Part shown: positions 9,321 through 18,194 of the stretch, one piece after another
Numbering within the stretch: position 1 is the stretch's first letter
Layout of the letters: each line of letters starts with the position of its first letter
NCBI RefSeq assembly: GCF_017873185.1
Contig: NZ_JAGGJX010000003.1
Location: 124,001-188,000 of the forward strand
Origin: Metaclostridioides mangenotii
GTDB taxonomy: Bacteria; Bacillota; Clostridia; Peptostreptococcales; Peptostreptococcaceae
DNA: 64,000 nucleotides
Direction: 5' to 3'
Notes under the pieces: generated by a model
What the model saw: the letters and a program-made list of their open reading frames with translations, nothing else
What the model was told of the DNA's origin: nothing
Databases searched by the model: none
Made by a program: the position numbers and the translations under genes

Positions 9321-10088
9321 ATGAGCCAAGATAGAATGCCAATGATATTTGTTGGACATGGATCACCAATGAACGCAATCGAAGACAACAAGTACACCAG
9401 AGGGTGGAAGGAAATTACTAAAAAACTGCCGAAACCTAAGGCTATACTTGCTATTTCTGCCCATTGGTATACTAAAGGTACAAAAATTCAAGATGAGGAA
9501 TATCCAAAAATGATATACGATATGTATGGGTTTCCAAAAGAATTATATGAAATAGTTTATCCGGCTAGAGGCTCTGTAGATTGTGCGGAGAAAACTATAA
9601 AATTACTAAAAAATTCAGTAGAAGTAGATAACTCTTGGGGACTTGATCACGGAACTTGGTCTGTACTTGCTAAAATGTATCCAGGAGCAAATATTCCAGT
9701 ATATCAAATGAGTGTAGACGGATATGCAAGTAGTAGGGAACACTATGAAATAGGCAAAAACCTAAAAGATTTGCGTAATCAAGGAGTACTTATATTTGCA
9801 AGTGGAGATGTAGTGCATAATTTAAGCAAATTGAGTTATATTGATGAAGGTTTTACATGGGCAGAAGATTTTGATCTGTATATAAAGGATTCAATTCTAA
9901 ATCGTAATTTCGAAAATGTAGTGGATTTTGAAAAACATGAATTGTCTAAGTTAGCAGTACCTACACCAGAGCATTTTTATCCCATTCTTTATACTTTAGG
10001 AGCCTACAATAATAGCGATGATATTGAAGTATTTAATGAAGGATGTTTATCTGGGAGTTTGTCTATGACCAGCTATTTATTTAAATAA
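9321..10088 (+). CDS. ygiD: Class III extradiol ring-cleavage dioxygenase, 4,5-DOPA dioxygenase (YgiD) type
   Basis: 255-residue LigB-like enzyme that opens catechol-type rings with a non-heme metal. Candidate metal and catalytic residues are H13 in VGHGSP, H48 in SAHWY, H110 in LDHGTWSVL, H166 in DVVHNLS and H218 in TPEHFYP, matching the spacing of the YgiD/DODA family. The GWGLDHGTW-like segment (NSWGLDHGTWS) is family-typical. Single gene with its own AT-rich leader. The physiological substrate in an anaerobe that should lack oxygen is unclear; a scavenging role in air exposure is only a guess. Confidence 0.88.
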   Translation: MSQDRMPMIFVGHGSPMNAIEDNKYTRGWKEITKKLPKPKAILAISAHWYTKGTKIQDEEYPKMIYDMYGFPKELYEIVYPARGSVDCAEKTIKLLKNSVEVDNSWGLDHGTWSVLAKMYPGANIPVYQMSVDGYASSREHYEIGKNLKDLRNQGVLIFASGDVVHNLSKLSYIDEGFTWAEDFDLYIKDSILNRNFENVVDFEKHELSKLAVPTPEHFYPILYTLGAYNNSDDIEVFNEGCLSGSLSMTSYLFK

Positions 10089-10218
10089 AATGTATGTTCT
10101 AAGATATTATAATGTGAAGTCTTTAAATTTTTTAAAATAAACAATAGGATTGATATAATTAATTGACACAATTCAATTTATTGAATATAATATATAAATA
10201 CTCTTTGCACTGCATATA

Positions 10219-10322
10219 AATCTACAGTACAAACTGAGCAGGCTGTGAATATTATATTCATGGAGCCGGGTCACGATAATGTGGCAGCAGATGATGAATT
10301 TAACATCTGTGGGACAGTAGTT
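10219..10322 (+). promoter_or_regulatory. NiCo riboswitch (czcD motif)
   Basis: Contains, in order, the conserved blocks ACAAACTGAGCAGGC, GAGCCGGGTC, GTGGCAGCAGATGATG and CATCTGTGGGACAGT, which match the known NiCo (Co2+/Ni2+) aptamer almost base for base. Closing stem P1 pairs CTACAGTAC with the final GGGACAGTAG region. It sits 100 bases ahead of a CzcD-type exporter, the usual partner. Metal binding should free the gene from termination (see next entry). Confidence 0.93.
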
Positions 10323-10355
10323 TACTATTATTGTTCCATAGGTGTTTTTTATTTT
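10311..10355 (+). terminator. Riboswitch-controlled terminator of the cation exporter gene
   Basis: GGGACAGTAGT (10311-10321) pairs with ATTATTGTTCC (10327-10337), followed by GTGTTTTTTATTTT. The left arm is also the 3' strand of riboswitch stem P1, so aptamer closure and terminator formation exclude each other. Confidence 0.8.
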
Positions 10356-10421
10356 GGAATAATAATGATTTAAATTTTTAGAAAGTGCCATAGAGATATT
10401 TTAATATCGGAGGTGGCTATT

Positions 10422-11342
10422 ATGAAACAATTAAAATCAAACAATATAAATAGCAAAGAAATTGCTATGAGGGTATCCATAATAAGTATAATAGTAAATA
10501 TTATTTTATCATTAGGGAAATTGGCTGCTGGTATTATTGCAAATTCCGGGGCTATGATATCAGATGCAATACATTCAGCTTCAGACGTATTTAGTACATT
10601 TATAGTAATTATTGGTGTAAGTATCTCAAATAGAAAAGCAGATGACAATCATCAGTATGGACACGAACGTTTAGAGTGTGTCGCGTCAATTATATTGGCT
10701 GTAATTTTATTTATTACAGGAATTGGTATAGGTTTTGAAGGTGTTAAAAAAATACTTGAGGTAGATAATAATAAATTACAAGTTCCAGGATTAATGGCGC
10801 TAATAGCTGCAGTTGTCTCTATAATAGTAAAAGAATGGATGTACTGGTTTACTAAATCAGCTGCTGAAAAAATCAATTCTGGAGCTCTAATGGCAGATGC
10901 TTGGCATCATAGATCAGATTCATTATCATCAGTAGGAGCGTTTATTGGTATCTTTGGCGCTAGGATGGGATATCCGGTTCTAGACTCAGTTGCAAGTGTT
11001 GGAATATGTATATTTATAGTAAAAGCATCTTATGAAATTTTTATAGAGTCAATTAATAAAATGGTTGATAAATCCTGTGATATTAATACAGTTCAAAAAA
11101 TGAAAGATATTATTAAAAGTCAGAGTGGTGTAATTGAAATAGATGACATTAAGACTAGAATATTTGGTTCAAAAATATATGTAGATATAGAAATATCAGC
11201 TGATGGAAGTCTAACTCTAGAAGAGGGGCATAAGATTGCTAAAGGAGTACATGACGCTATTGAGATGAATTTTTCTGAAGTAAAGCATTGTATGGTTCAT
11301 GTAAATCCTGCTGAAGAAAATTCATTAAACTGTACATTATAA
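10422..11342 (+). CDS. czcD: Cation diffusion facilitator, CzcD type (probable Co2+/Ni2+ exporter)
   Basis: 306-residue CDF transporter that exports divalent metals in exchange for protons. Six membrane helices fill about 1-205. The metal site is built from SDAIHSASD in helix 2 and ADAWHHRSDS in helix 5. A cytoplasmic ferredoxin-like domain (about 210-295) contains HKIAKGVHDAIE and ends in HCMVHVNP. The frame opens at GTG 10413, but CGGAGGT at 10408-10414 fits ATG 10422, giving MKQLKSNN. The NiCo riboswitch upstream indicates cobalt or nickel as the inducing and probably the exported ion, rather than zinc. Confidence 0.93.
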   Translation: MKQLKSNNINSKEIAMRVSIISIIVNIILSLGKLAAGIIANSGAMISDAIHSASDVFSTFIVIIGVSISNRKADDNHQYGHERLECVASIILAVILFITGIGIGFEGVKKILEVDNNKLQVPGLMALIAAVVSIIVKEWMYWFTKSAAEKINSGALMADAWHHRSDSLSSVGAFIGIFGARMGYPVLDSVASVGICIFIVKASYEIFIESINKMVDKSCDINTVQKMKDIIKSQSGVIEIDDIKTRIFGSKIYVDIEISADGSLTLEEGHKIAKGVHDAIEMNFSEVKHCMVHVNPAEENSLNCTL

Positions 11343-11398
11343 AAAATATAACTGTCTTAATATAATAGATTAAATTAAAAATTGAGTAGTGACTAAAT

Positions 11399-11431
11399 AA
11401 GGATATTGCTAATCTAAGACAATATCCTTTT
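11399..11431. terminator. Terminator after the cation exporter
   Basis: AAGGATATTG pairs with CAATATCCTT, then TTTAAG. It can serve both strands. Confidence 0.75.
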
Positions 11432-11447
11432 AAGTATTATAATGTAT

Positions 11448-11586
11448 TTACCAGACAATTGCAGTTTTTACTATTCTCATTTCACCATAAGAAGTTAGTA
11501 TTTCAAGAAGCTTAAATGCGACATCTGCGCCAGTTAGAGGGCAGTAAGATGTTATTTTAGTTCCTGTAGAGCGTTGTGGAATATGT
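11448..11586 (-). pseudogene. Orphan C-terminal coding fragment, unidentified
   Basis: Minus-strand open stretch of about 45 codons without a start, reading PQRSTGTKITSYCPLTGADV and then KLLEILTSYGEMRIVKT before a stop at 11448-11450. It looks protein-like, not random, but I do not recognise it. It lies between the exporter terminator and a small iron-sulfur protein gene. Confidence 0.35.
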
Positions 11587-11663
11587 TATAAAATTTTTCT
11601 TACATCTTATACATTTTCATATTTGTTTGTCCATTAGTACTTCGAATTCATTACTGATTTTTC

Positions 11664-11882
11664 TTAGGTTAATTCATTAAAAACTTTTACAATATCTTTA
11701 TAGCAGCAAGTCTTTTTTGGGTTATTTACAGCACAGTTGCTGTTAAGCATAGCACCAGTCGCTTTTATTACAGATTCTACTGAATCAGCTCCATTTTGTA
11801 TGGCGTTAAATATATCATCTTTCGTTACATTATTGCAGTAACAGACTTTTTCGTTACTATCTTTGTTATACAATTTATACAC
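11664..11882 (-). CDS. Small BFD-like (2Fe-2S)-binding protein
   Basis: 72 residues with the BFD fold pattern: CYCN near 14-17, the helix TKDDIFNAIQNGADSVESV, and a C-terminal cysteine pair in NNPKKTCC at 59-60, with C50 also available as ligand. BFD-type domains carry a 2Fe-2S cluster and act with ferritins, nitrite reductases or oxidoreductases. This free-standing form is common in clostridia, and its partner is not known. AAAGGAAGT precedes the ATG. The final cysteine spacing (C50, then C59/C60) is wider than in classical BFD, so cluster binding should be tested. Confidence 0.75.
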   Translation of the reverse strand: MYKLYNKDSNEKVCYCNNVTKDDIFNAIQNGADSVESVIKATGAMLNSNCAVNNPKKTCCYKDIVKVFNELT

Positions 11883-12020
11883 TTCCTTTATTTTAAATTA
11901 AGGTTTAATTATAAATATTTATGTTTTAATAATATAAATTATGTCTATTAATGTCAATGTAATTATAGCTTTTATTAATATTTAAAAGTTTATAATTAAA
12001 TCTCTAACCTTACATCTTAA

Positions 12021-12344
12021 AGAGTTTTTTTACAGGCTACTTTTGATGCAATTTTATTGATGCCACTTGGAATTTCCTTACGATATTTTTTTAAGAGAAA
12101 TTTAAAACAAACTCTTATTATTACATTTTTAGTATCATTATTCTTTGAACTGACTCAATTAACAGGTCTATATGGAATTTATATTGCTCCTTACAGAATA
12201 TTTGATGTAGATGATTTAATGTTAAATAAACTTGGTGGATATATAGGTTATTTATTTTAGCTCCCGTATTCCTTTATGTTCTTCCAAAAACTGAGGAGTT
12301 AGATGGTGATATAGATATCAAAAATCTTGAAGTGGGCTATATTT
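12021..12344 (+). pseudogene. VanZ-family membrane protein relic (5' truncated, frameshifted)
   Basis: Reads FDAILLMPLGISLRYFF, then LFFELTQLTGLYGIYI and YRIFDVDDLMLNKLGGYIGY, the typical middle of VanZ-like proteins, followed after a frameshift at about 12258 by APVFLYVLPKTEEL and a stop near 12345. The N-terminal helix is missing. The other bases between 11883 and 12431 are AT-rich, with no further gene seen. Confidence 0.7.
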
Positions 12345-12431
12345 AAAAGATTCTTTGCATATTTATGTTAAAATGTAATAATTAGGGTATATATAGTTAA
12401 TACATTAAATATTATTTGGAAGGTGATTTGA

Positions 12432-13208
12432 ATGAATTTATTCGATTTTAAAGATAGAGTAGCAGTAATAGCAGGAGCATCTAGTGGATTAGGAGCAGAT
12501 GCAGCAAGATCATTTGCTGAGCATGGAGCAAGTGTAGCAATACTAGCTCGAAGAAAAGATAGATTAGATGAGCTTGCAGATGAAATAAATGCTAAAGGCG
12601 CTGGAAAAGTATTTACAGTGCAATGTGATGTTTCAGACGAAGAAAGTGTAAAAAAAGCTGTTGATACAATAGTTAATCACTATGGAAAAATAGATATACT
12701 CTTTAACAATGCTGGAATAGCTGTCAATGGTAGCGTTGAAACTCTTAGCGATGAAGACTGGGATAAGGCTATAAACGTAAACTTAAAAGGAATTATACAC
12801 ATGAGTAAATACGTTTTACCAATAATGAAAGAAAATAAGTACGGAAGAATTATAAATACAGCTTCTATAAATGCTATATTAGCAGACAAACCAGAAGCAT
12901 TGTGGAGACATTCATACAATACAACTAAAGCAGGTGTAATTGGGCTAACAAAAGGTATGGCTGCATCGTATACACAATATGGTATTACAGTAAATGCTGT
13001 TTGCCCAGGATTGTTTGAATCAGAAATGACAGCAGATACACTTTTTAAAGCTCAAGATTTCTTAAATATGTACAATGCGCTTTGCCCAGCTGGAAGACCG
13101 GCTTCTAGAGGAGAATTAAACGGACCATTACTATTCTTCGCTTCTGAAGGCGCATCATACGTAAGTGGACAGTATCTACTAGTTGATGGTGGATTCTCAA
13201 TAGTATAA
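12432..13208 (+). CDS. Short-chain dehydrogenase/reductase
   Basis: 258-residue classical SDR oxidoreductase acting on an alcohol/ketone pair with NAD(P). It shows GASSGLG at 15-21, NNAG at 92-95, catalytic S145 in INTASINA, and Y162 and K166 in SYNTTKAG. The residues ARRKDR after the second strand suggest NADP preference. The tail GASYVSGQYLLVDGGFSIV is complete. Related proteins include 3-oxoacyl-ACP reductases and hydroxysteroid dehydrogenases, and the substrate cannot be assigned. Monocistronic, with GGAAGGTGA upstream and a weak terminator at 13238-13271. Confidence 0.88.
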   Translation: MNLFDFKDRVAVIAGASSGLGADAARSFAEHGASVAILARRKDRLDELADEINAKGAGKVFTVQCDVSDEESVKKAVDTIVNHYGKIDILFNNAGIAVNGSVETLSDEDWDKAINVNLKGIIHMSKYVLPIMKENKYGRIINTASINAILADKPEALWRHSYNTTKAGVIGLTKGMAASYTQYGITVNAVCPGLFESEMTADTLFKAQDFLNMYNALCPAGRPASRGELNGPLLFFASEGASYVSGQYLLVDGGFSIV

Positions 13209-13237
13209 AAGCTTCAATTTAAATTTGAATTAATAGA

Positions 13238-13271
13238 AAACCAGAAGCATTGTAAATGCCTCTTGTTTTTT
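13238..13271 (+). terminator. Weak terminator after the SDR gene
   Basis: AGAAGCATT and AATGCCTCT form a short stem with one mismatch, followed by TGTTTTTTG. Confidence 0.55.
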
Positions 13272-13433
13272 GTTATAGACTAATCTTAGTTAGAAAACTA
13301 TATAATAGTTACACCTTGATAAATGATTCATAATAAAGCTAATATGTGAAAGTTTTAGTTTTCCAATAACTAAAGAGTTACTTGAGAATATGTAAATCAA
13401 TTAAAAATTTAGAAAAGTAAGTTCAATAGAGAA

Positions 13434-13503
13434 TCTCTCCTTTCTGTTGTCATAGATTAATATGTTTAATCATATATAATCTTATGACAAAGAAAGGAGA
13501 TTT
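13434..13503 (+). promoter_or_regulatory. Leader hairpin that buries the ribosome-binding site of the first DUF2935 gene
   Basis: The left arm TCTCCTTTCTGTTGTCAT (from 13434) and the right arm ending ATGACAAAGAAAGGAGA (to 13500) pair over about 25 bases, with a loop at 13460-13477. The right arm contains the Shine-Dalgarno AAAGGAGA and is followed by six T and the ATG. It can therefore act as a translation lock, a terminator, or both. Confidence 0.7.
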
Positions 13504-13506
13504 TTT

Positions 13507-14415
13507 ATGATTAATGAACAAAAATACGTTGTATTATCTTTAGAATTACATTTATTTTTTGCACGTATAATGAAAGAGCACGGAATTTTTTTAGAAGCAG
13601 GATTTACTCCAAAGGATTCTGATAAGTCAAAAATGGCAGATCAATTTAAACAGCAATTTGAAGGGCTGTTGGATCATGCAGTTAGACTGAGCAATGGAAT
13701 CGTGAGCAGTGATTTTCTAACATCTGGTGAAATGATTACAGATTATACACTTGGAAGTGAGCAAAAAACAGAAAATTTCACAGGGATTACAATTAACAGA
13801 AATATAACTATGATGCAAGCGCAATTACATAGTGGAACCAATCCAAATATTACCCCTGAAATGTATCAAAATGTAAAAAAACTAAATGTTAATGCTAGAA
13901 TATTAATTGACGCTTTTATTAGTTTCAAAACGATGGTGTTAAATGAAGTGCTCTCTTGTAATATAACGACTTCAAACTATCCACTTATGATTCAGCATTT
14001 AATACATGAGATCGATATGTATAGTACTCAATTAATGAGGCTAGAAAGCGGAGAGGATATAGATAAACCAGATGCAAGTCAGACTGAATCTTTCTGGGAT
14101 CAAGTAATGCTTGAGCATGCTCTTTTTATCAGGGGAATGTTAGATCCAACGGAAAATGATTTAATAAATACTGCAAATGATTTTGCAAAAGAATATAGCC
14201 AATTATTAGCTAAATTAGCTCAAGCTGCTGACACAATGATAAATAATATAACTTCTGAGACATTAGCTGAAACAGTAAAGTTTAGGGACTTTAAAGAAGC
14301 TGGTGTTAAGGGAATCAATGAATGTAAAATACGTTCTATAATTCAACCTTTACTTGCAGATCATGTTCTGCGTGAAGCGAATCACTATATTAGACTATTA
14401 AAAATGATGGGTTAA
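13507..14415 (+). CDS. DUF2935 protein, first of a tandem pair
   Basis: 302-residue all-helical protein of the DUF2935 family, found mainly in spore-forming Firmicutes; function unknown. It consists of two similar halves: each begins with a helix containing ELHLFFARIMKEHGIFL or the like (second copy WDQVMLEHALFIRGMLD), and these His/Glu-containing helices suggest a ferritin-like bundle. It ends in LADHVLREANHYIRLLK. The next gene is a paralogue 30 bases downstream. A strong hairpin covers its RBS, so expression is expected to be conditional. No signal peptide. Confidence 0.88.
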   Translation: MINEQKYVVLSLELHLFFARIMKEHGIFLEAGFTPKDSDKSKMADQFKQQFEGLLDHAVRLSNGIVSSDFLTSGEMITDYTLGSEQKTENFTGITINRNITMMQAQLHSGTNPNITPEMYQNVKKLNVNARILIDAFISFKTMVLNEVLSCNITTSNYPLMIQHLIHEIDMYSTQLMRLESGEDIDKPDASQTESFWDQVMLEHALFIRGMLDPTENDLINTANDFAKEYSQLLAKLAQAADTMINNITSETLAETVKFRDFKEAGVKGINECKIRSIIQPLLADHVLREANHYIRLLKMMG

Positions 14416-14445
14416 TATAGATTTAATACAAGAAGGAGATTAGAT

Positions 14446-15348
14446 ATGATTAGTGATCAAAAATATGTAATTTTATCTTTAGAACTTCATTTATACTTTG
14501 GGAGAATTATGAAAGAACACTCACTTTTTTTAGAAGCAGGATTTACACCCAAAAATGCTGAGCACTCCAAAATGGCAGAGAATTATAAACAGCAATTTGA
14601 AGCGTTGTTATTACATGCTGTCCAGCTAAGCAATGGTATTGTAAGTAGAGAATCTCTTTCTTCAGGAGAGTTGTTTACAAACTATACACTTGGAAGTGAA
14701 GAAAAAACAGAAAATTTCACAGGAATACCAATTAATACAAATATTACAATTATGGAAGAAAAATTGCAAGGTGGAACTAATCCACAAATAACACCACAGT
14801 TATTGCAAAATATAATGCAGCTCAATTCAAATGCAAGAATGTTGATAGATGGTTTAATTAATTTTAAAATTATGGTATTAAATGATGTACTATCTTGCAA
14901 TATCTTTACAGTAAACTATCCTTTGCTAATCGATCATATCTTACGTGAAGCTCAAATGTACAGTACTCTTTTAATGAATATAGAAAATAGAGAAGATATA
15001 AACACAGATAGAAAGCAGATGGAGCTTTTCTGGGATCAGATAATGATGGAGCATGCTTTGTTTATAAGAGGATTACTCGATCCAACAGAAAATGATTTAA
15101 TCAATACAGCTAATGATTATGCAATTCAATTTAATGATTTAATAAATGAAGCGAGGGAGGCTAGTGATGCAACCTTACCTAGCATTACAGGTCAGACGCT
15201 AGAAGAGACTATAAAGTATAGAGATTTTAAGGAAGCTGGCACAAGGGGTATAGCGGAGTGCAAAATAAGATCGATTATACTACCATTATTAGCCGATCAC
15301 GTATTGCGTGAAGCGAATCATTATATTAGACTATTAAATGAAAAATAA
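14446..15348 (+). CDS. DUF2935 protein, second of a tandem pair
   Basis: 300-residue paralogue of the preceding gene, sharing stretches such as NYTLGSE, EKTENFTGI, PTENDLINTAND and KIRSI in the same order, so the pair arose by tandem duplication. It has the same helix signatures (ELHLYFGRIMKEHSLFLEAG, DQIMMEHALFIRGLLD). AGAAGGAGA precedes the ATG; unlike copy one, its RBS is not in a hairpin. Both are probably co-transcribed. Function unknown; coat or cell-surface association in spore formers is a family-level guess. Confidence 0.88.
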   Translation: MISDQKYVILSLELHLYFGRIMKEHSLFLEAGFTPKNAEHSKMAENYKQQFEALLLHAVQLSNGIVSRESLSSGELFTNYTLGSEEKTENFTGIPINTNITIMEEKLQGGTNPQITPQLLQNIMQLNSNARMLIDGLINFKIMVLNDVLSCNIFTVNYPLLIDHILREAQMYSTLLMNIENREDINTDRKQMELFWDQIMMEHALFIRGLLDPTENDLINTANDYAIQFNDLINEAREASDATLPSITGQTLEETIKYRDFKEAGTRGIAECKIRSIILPLLADHVLREANHYIRLLNEK

Positions 15349-15443
15349 TAAGTAAAAATTGATATTTCAATACACCATTCATAATTTATTCATAAATATT
15401 GTTTAGTATAAACACAAGAATAAATATAAAGGAAGTGTGTTGA

Positions 15444-15809
15444 ATGAAAAAGTCGTTAATAGGTACATTGGGGTTAGGTTTAGTATTAGGCTCTCTTGGG
15501 ATGAATGTTTTTGCAAATGACAGAGCACCGTTAGATGATCAGATATACAGAAATAATACAAATTCAGCAATTAATACATCAAATCAAGGAACTGCACAAG
15601 AAAGTGCAAAATTTGAAACTTTGTATCAAAATATAAGTCAAGCTGAAACTTTAGATAACAATAGTAACAATAACCTAGAAACAAATAGTCCTGATAGAAA
15701 CAATCAAAATAACTACAACAACCAAGTTAGAGATAATCAAGGCTACGATAACAATAATGGAAACAACAATGGGGGAAATTGTAATGGACCAGGAAGTTGT
15801 CGTCGTTAG
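15444..15809 (+). CDS. Small secreted Asn-rich protein
   Basis: 121 residues. The N-terminus MKKSLIGTLGLGLVLGS followed by LGMNVFA-ND is a clear signal peptide with cleavage after VFA. The mature part is rich in Asn and Gln, with repeated NN and GNN runs in the last 50 residues and a final GNCNGPGSCRR holding two cysteines. No family recognised. A hairpin terminator follows at 15843, so it is monocistronic. It lies directly before a two-component system, which might control it. Confidence 0.7.
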   Translation: MKKSLIGTLGLGLVLGSLGMNVFANDRAPLDDQIYRNNTNSAINTSNQGTAQESAKFETLYQNISQAETLDNNSNNNLETNSPDRNNQNNYNNQVRDNQGYDNNNGNNNGGNCNGPGSCRR

Positions 15810-15842
15810 TAAAAAGTTATTAATTTAAATGCTATAAATTTC

Positions 15843-15880
15843 AAAAACATCTACACTAAATAATGTGTAGGTGTTTTTAT
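15843..15880 (+). terminator. Terminator after the secreted protein gene
   Basis: AAAAACATCTACAC pairs with GTGTAGGTGTTTTT; the loop is 8 bases, and the right arm runs into ATTG. Confidence 0.85.
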
Positions 15881-15984
15881 TGATTTCAATTAGAATTAAA
15901 CTTAAAAATTCATAAAGTATCTACAATTGTATGATATATTTGATTTAAGGATTCCTATATAGAAATAGTTGAGGGAGGATTAAA

Positions 15985-16659
15985 ATGTTTAACATACTTA
16001 TAGTAGATGATGAAGTTAAGATAACGGAGGTCGTAAAGGCCTATCTTGATAAAGAAGGATATAACTGTACAGTTGCAAATAACGGAACTCAGGCAATGGA
16101 GTATTTTTATGAAAATGAGTTTGATCTAGTTATTTTAGATAGAATGCTTCCAGATATAAGTGGAGAAGAAATTTGTGAGAAGATAAGGGAAACATCAAAG
16201 GTTCATATAATTATGTTGACCGCTAAAATAGAAGATGAAGATAAAATAGAAGGTTTTAATACTGGTTGTGACGATTATGTGTGTAAGCCATTTAATGTAA
16301 AAGAGCTTGTGCTTAGAGCAAAGGCTGTTTTCAGAAAGTTGGATACTGAAGATAGAGATATGATAAAGTTTGGAGATGAATTAGAAATAAACACAGCTTT
16401 ACATGAGGTAGCAGTCAGAGGACAAATTGTCATTCTTACAAATACGGAGTATAAAATTTTATTGCTTTTGGCTAAAAACCCAAAAAGGATATTTAATCGA
16501 GAGCAATTACTAGAACTCACTATCGATGAACACTATGAAAAACTTGATAGAATTATAGATGCCCATATAAAAAACTTACGACAAAAAATAGAAAAGGATA
16601 CTAAAAAGTCAAAGATTGTTCTAACTGTATATGGAGTAGGTTATAAATTTGGATTATAG
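15985..16659 (+). CDS. OmpR-family response regulator
   Basis: 224 residues. The receiver domain has D8/D9, phospho-acceptor D52 in LVILDRMLP and the conserved Lys in CKPFNVKEL. The winged-helix C-terminus includes LTNTEYKILLLLAKNP and ends with VYGVGYKFGL. GAGGGAGG precedes the ATG. The downstream kinase gene overlaps its last 11 bases, so the two act as a pair. Regulon unknown; the adjacent secreted protein and DUF2935 genes are candidates. Confidence 0.92.
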   Translation: MFNILIVDDEVKITEVVKAYLDKEGYNCTVANNGTQAMEYFYENEFDLVILDRMLPDISGEEICEKIRETSKVHIIMLTAKIEDEDKIEGFNTGCDDYVCKPFNVKELVLRAKAVFRKLDTEDRDMIKFGDELEINTALHEVAVRGQIVILTNTEYKILLLLAKNPKRIFNREQLLELTIDEHYEKLDRIIDAHIKNLRQKIEKDTKKSKIVLTVYGVGYKFGL

Positions 16660-18076
16660 AAAAAAGAAGATAAGTTTAAATAAAAGGCTAATTTTAACTC
16701 TAGTCTCTGTAATATTATTAGTTGTAGTAACTATTGGGATATCTATAAATAAAGTTCTTGAAAAGAAGTTTAATGATTATATAAGTAAAAACTACGATAA
16801 AGAAGTTTTGGGAATATTAAATTCTATAGAATCTGACTATGAAGACGATAAGTGGGATTTTCTTAGCATTAAAAAGCTTGGAAATAATGCTATTTCTAAA
16901 GGAATATTTGTAGAAGTATACGATCAAAATAAAAATTTAGTTTGGGGTGCAATGCAGAGCAATAGGAGCAGGTGCCATGAGGTTATGGGAAGTATAAGAA
17001 ATAATATGAACAACATGCACAATGATTGGAGCGGAGATTACACTGTTGAGTTGCATGAACTTTTCGATGAAAACAATAAACCTATTGGAATTGCAACTGT
17101 AGGATCATATGGTTCACTTTATTATATGGATAACGATGTGGATTTTCTAAAGGAAATAAATAAAGTGATAATAATATTAGGAATTATTATGACAGCTTTC
17201 ACTGTTATAATAGCAATAGTTTTGGCTAATAAAATTTCTAAACCGATAGAAGTTGTTTCAGATATGGCAAATAATATGGGAAAAGGCGGATATAAACAGA
17301 AGTTAGAGTATGAAAGTAATATAACAGAGATTGACAATTTAATTTCTTCAATAAATGGACTAGCTCATAAATTAGACGAGCAAGAAAATCTAAGGAAGAG
17401 ACTAACTACAGATGTTGCACATGAACTAAGAACACCTCTTACAAACGTACAGACACATGTAGAAGCTATGATCGATGGAATATGGGAACCTAGTAAAGAG
17501 AGGCTAAATAGCGTAAATGAAGAAGTCATAAGGCTTACGCATTTAGTAAATGAGCTTAAAAATCTAGCTAAGTTTGACAGTGAAAAAAGTAAACTAGAGT
17601 TTAGTGAAGTAGATCTTTCTGGTGTTATAACAAATGCAATTTACAACAATCAGGGTTGTGCGCTCGAAAAGAATATAAATATAACTTCTGATATAGAAGG
17701 TATAAGCATGTATCTAGATAAAGAGAAAATAACTCAGGTTGTAGTGAATTTACTATCAAACTCTATTAGATATACAAATAAAGATGGCAATATAAATATA
17801 AGAGCGTATAGAGAAAATAACAACATAAAAATTCACTTTAAGGATGATGGAATAGGAATACCTAAAGAAAAATTAAACTATATATTTGAGAGATTTTATA
17901 GGGTAGATGAATCGAGAAGCAAGGGAACTGGTGGAATTGGTGTTGGACTTACAATTGTAAAGTCTATTGTAGATTTACATCGAGGAAGTATTTATGTAGA
18001 CAGTGTTGAAGGCAAGGGAAGTGAGTTTGTGGTAATTCTACCTACAATTAATCATAAAATATTTAAAGATAATTAG
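16649..18076 (+). CDS. Sensor histidine kinase with HAMP domain
   Basis: 475 residues: membrane helix about 13-33, an extracellular sensor domain of about 135 residues, second helix about 172-194, HAMP to about 245, then the kinase core. His258 in DVAHELRTP is phosphorylated. N-box NLLSNSIRYTNKDG, G1 DDGIGIP, F-box ERFYRVDESRS and G2 GIGVGLTIVKSI are intact. The TTG start lies inside the regulator gene, with GGAGTAGG upstream, a usual coupled arrangement. Overall layout resembles BaeS/VanS-like envelope-stress kinases. Confidence 0.9.
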   Translation: MDYRKKKISLNKRLILTLVSVILLVVVTIGISINKVLEKKFNDYISKNYDKEVLGILNSIESDYEDDKWDFLSIKKLGNNAISKGIFVEVYDQNKNLVWGAMQSNRSRCHEVMGSIRNNMNNMHNDWSGDYTVELHELFDENNKPIGIATVGSYGSLYYMDNDVDFLKEINKVIIILGIIMTAFTVIIAIVLANKISKPIEVVSDMANNMGKGGYKQKLEYESNITEIDNLISSINGLAHKLDEQENLRKRLTTDVAHELRTPLTNVQTHVEAMIDGIWEPSKERLNSVNEEVIRLTHLVNELKNLAKFDSEKSKLEFSEVDLSGVITNAIYNNQGCALEKNINITSDIEGISMYLDKEKITQVVVNLLSNSIRYTNKDGNINIRAYRENNNIKIHFKDDGIGIPKEKLNYIFERFYRVDESRSKGTGGIGVGLTIVKSIVDLHRGSIYVDSVEGKGSEFVVILPTINHKIFKDN

Positions 18077-18133
18077 AAAATTAAGAACATGTAAATAGAT
18101 TAAAATGTTTATATATGTAAATATTTATTGAAA

Positions 18134-18179
18134 TAAAAAAACCTTTTAAAGTCTTATATCTAGATTAAAAGGTTTTTTT
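18134..18179. terminator. Bidirectional terminator between convergent genes
   Basis: AAAAAACCTTTTAA pairs with TTAAAAGGTTTTTTT. It serves the kinase gene on + and the membrane-protein gene on -. Confidence 0.85.
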
Positions 18180-18194
18180 ATATTAATTTTATAT

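Noticed and set aside
14682-14900. Minus-strand small gene inside the second DUF2935 gene
   Set aside because: It is opposite conserved family sequence and has no ribosome-binding site; a shadow frame.
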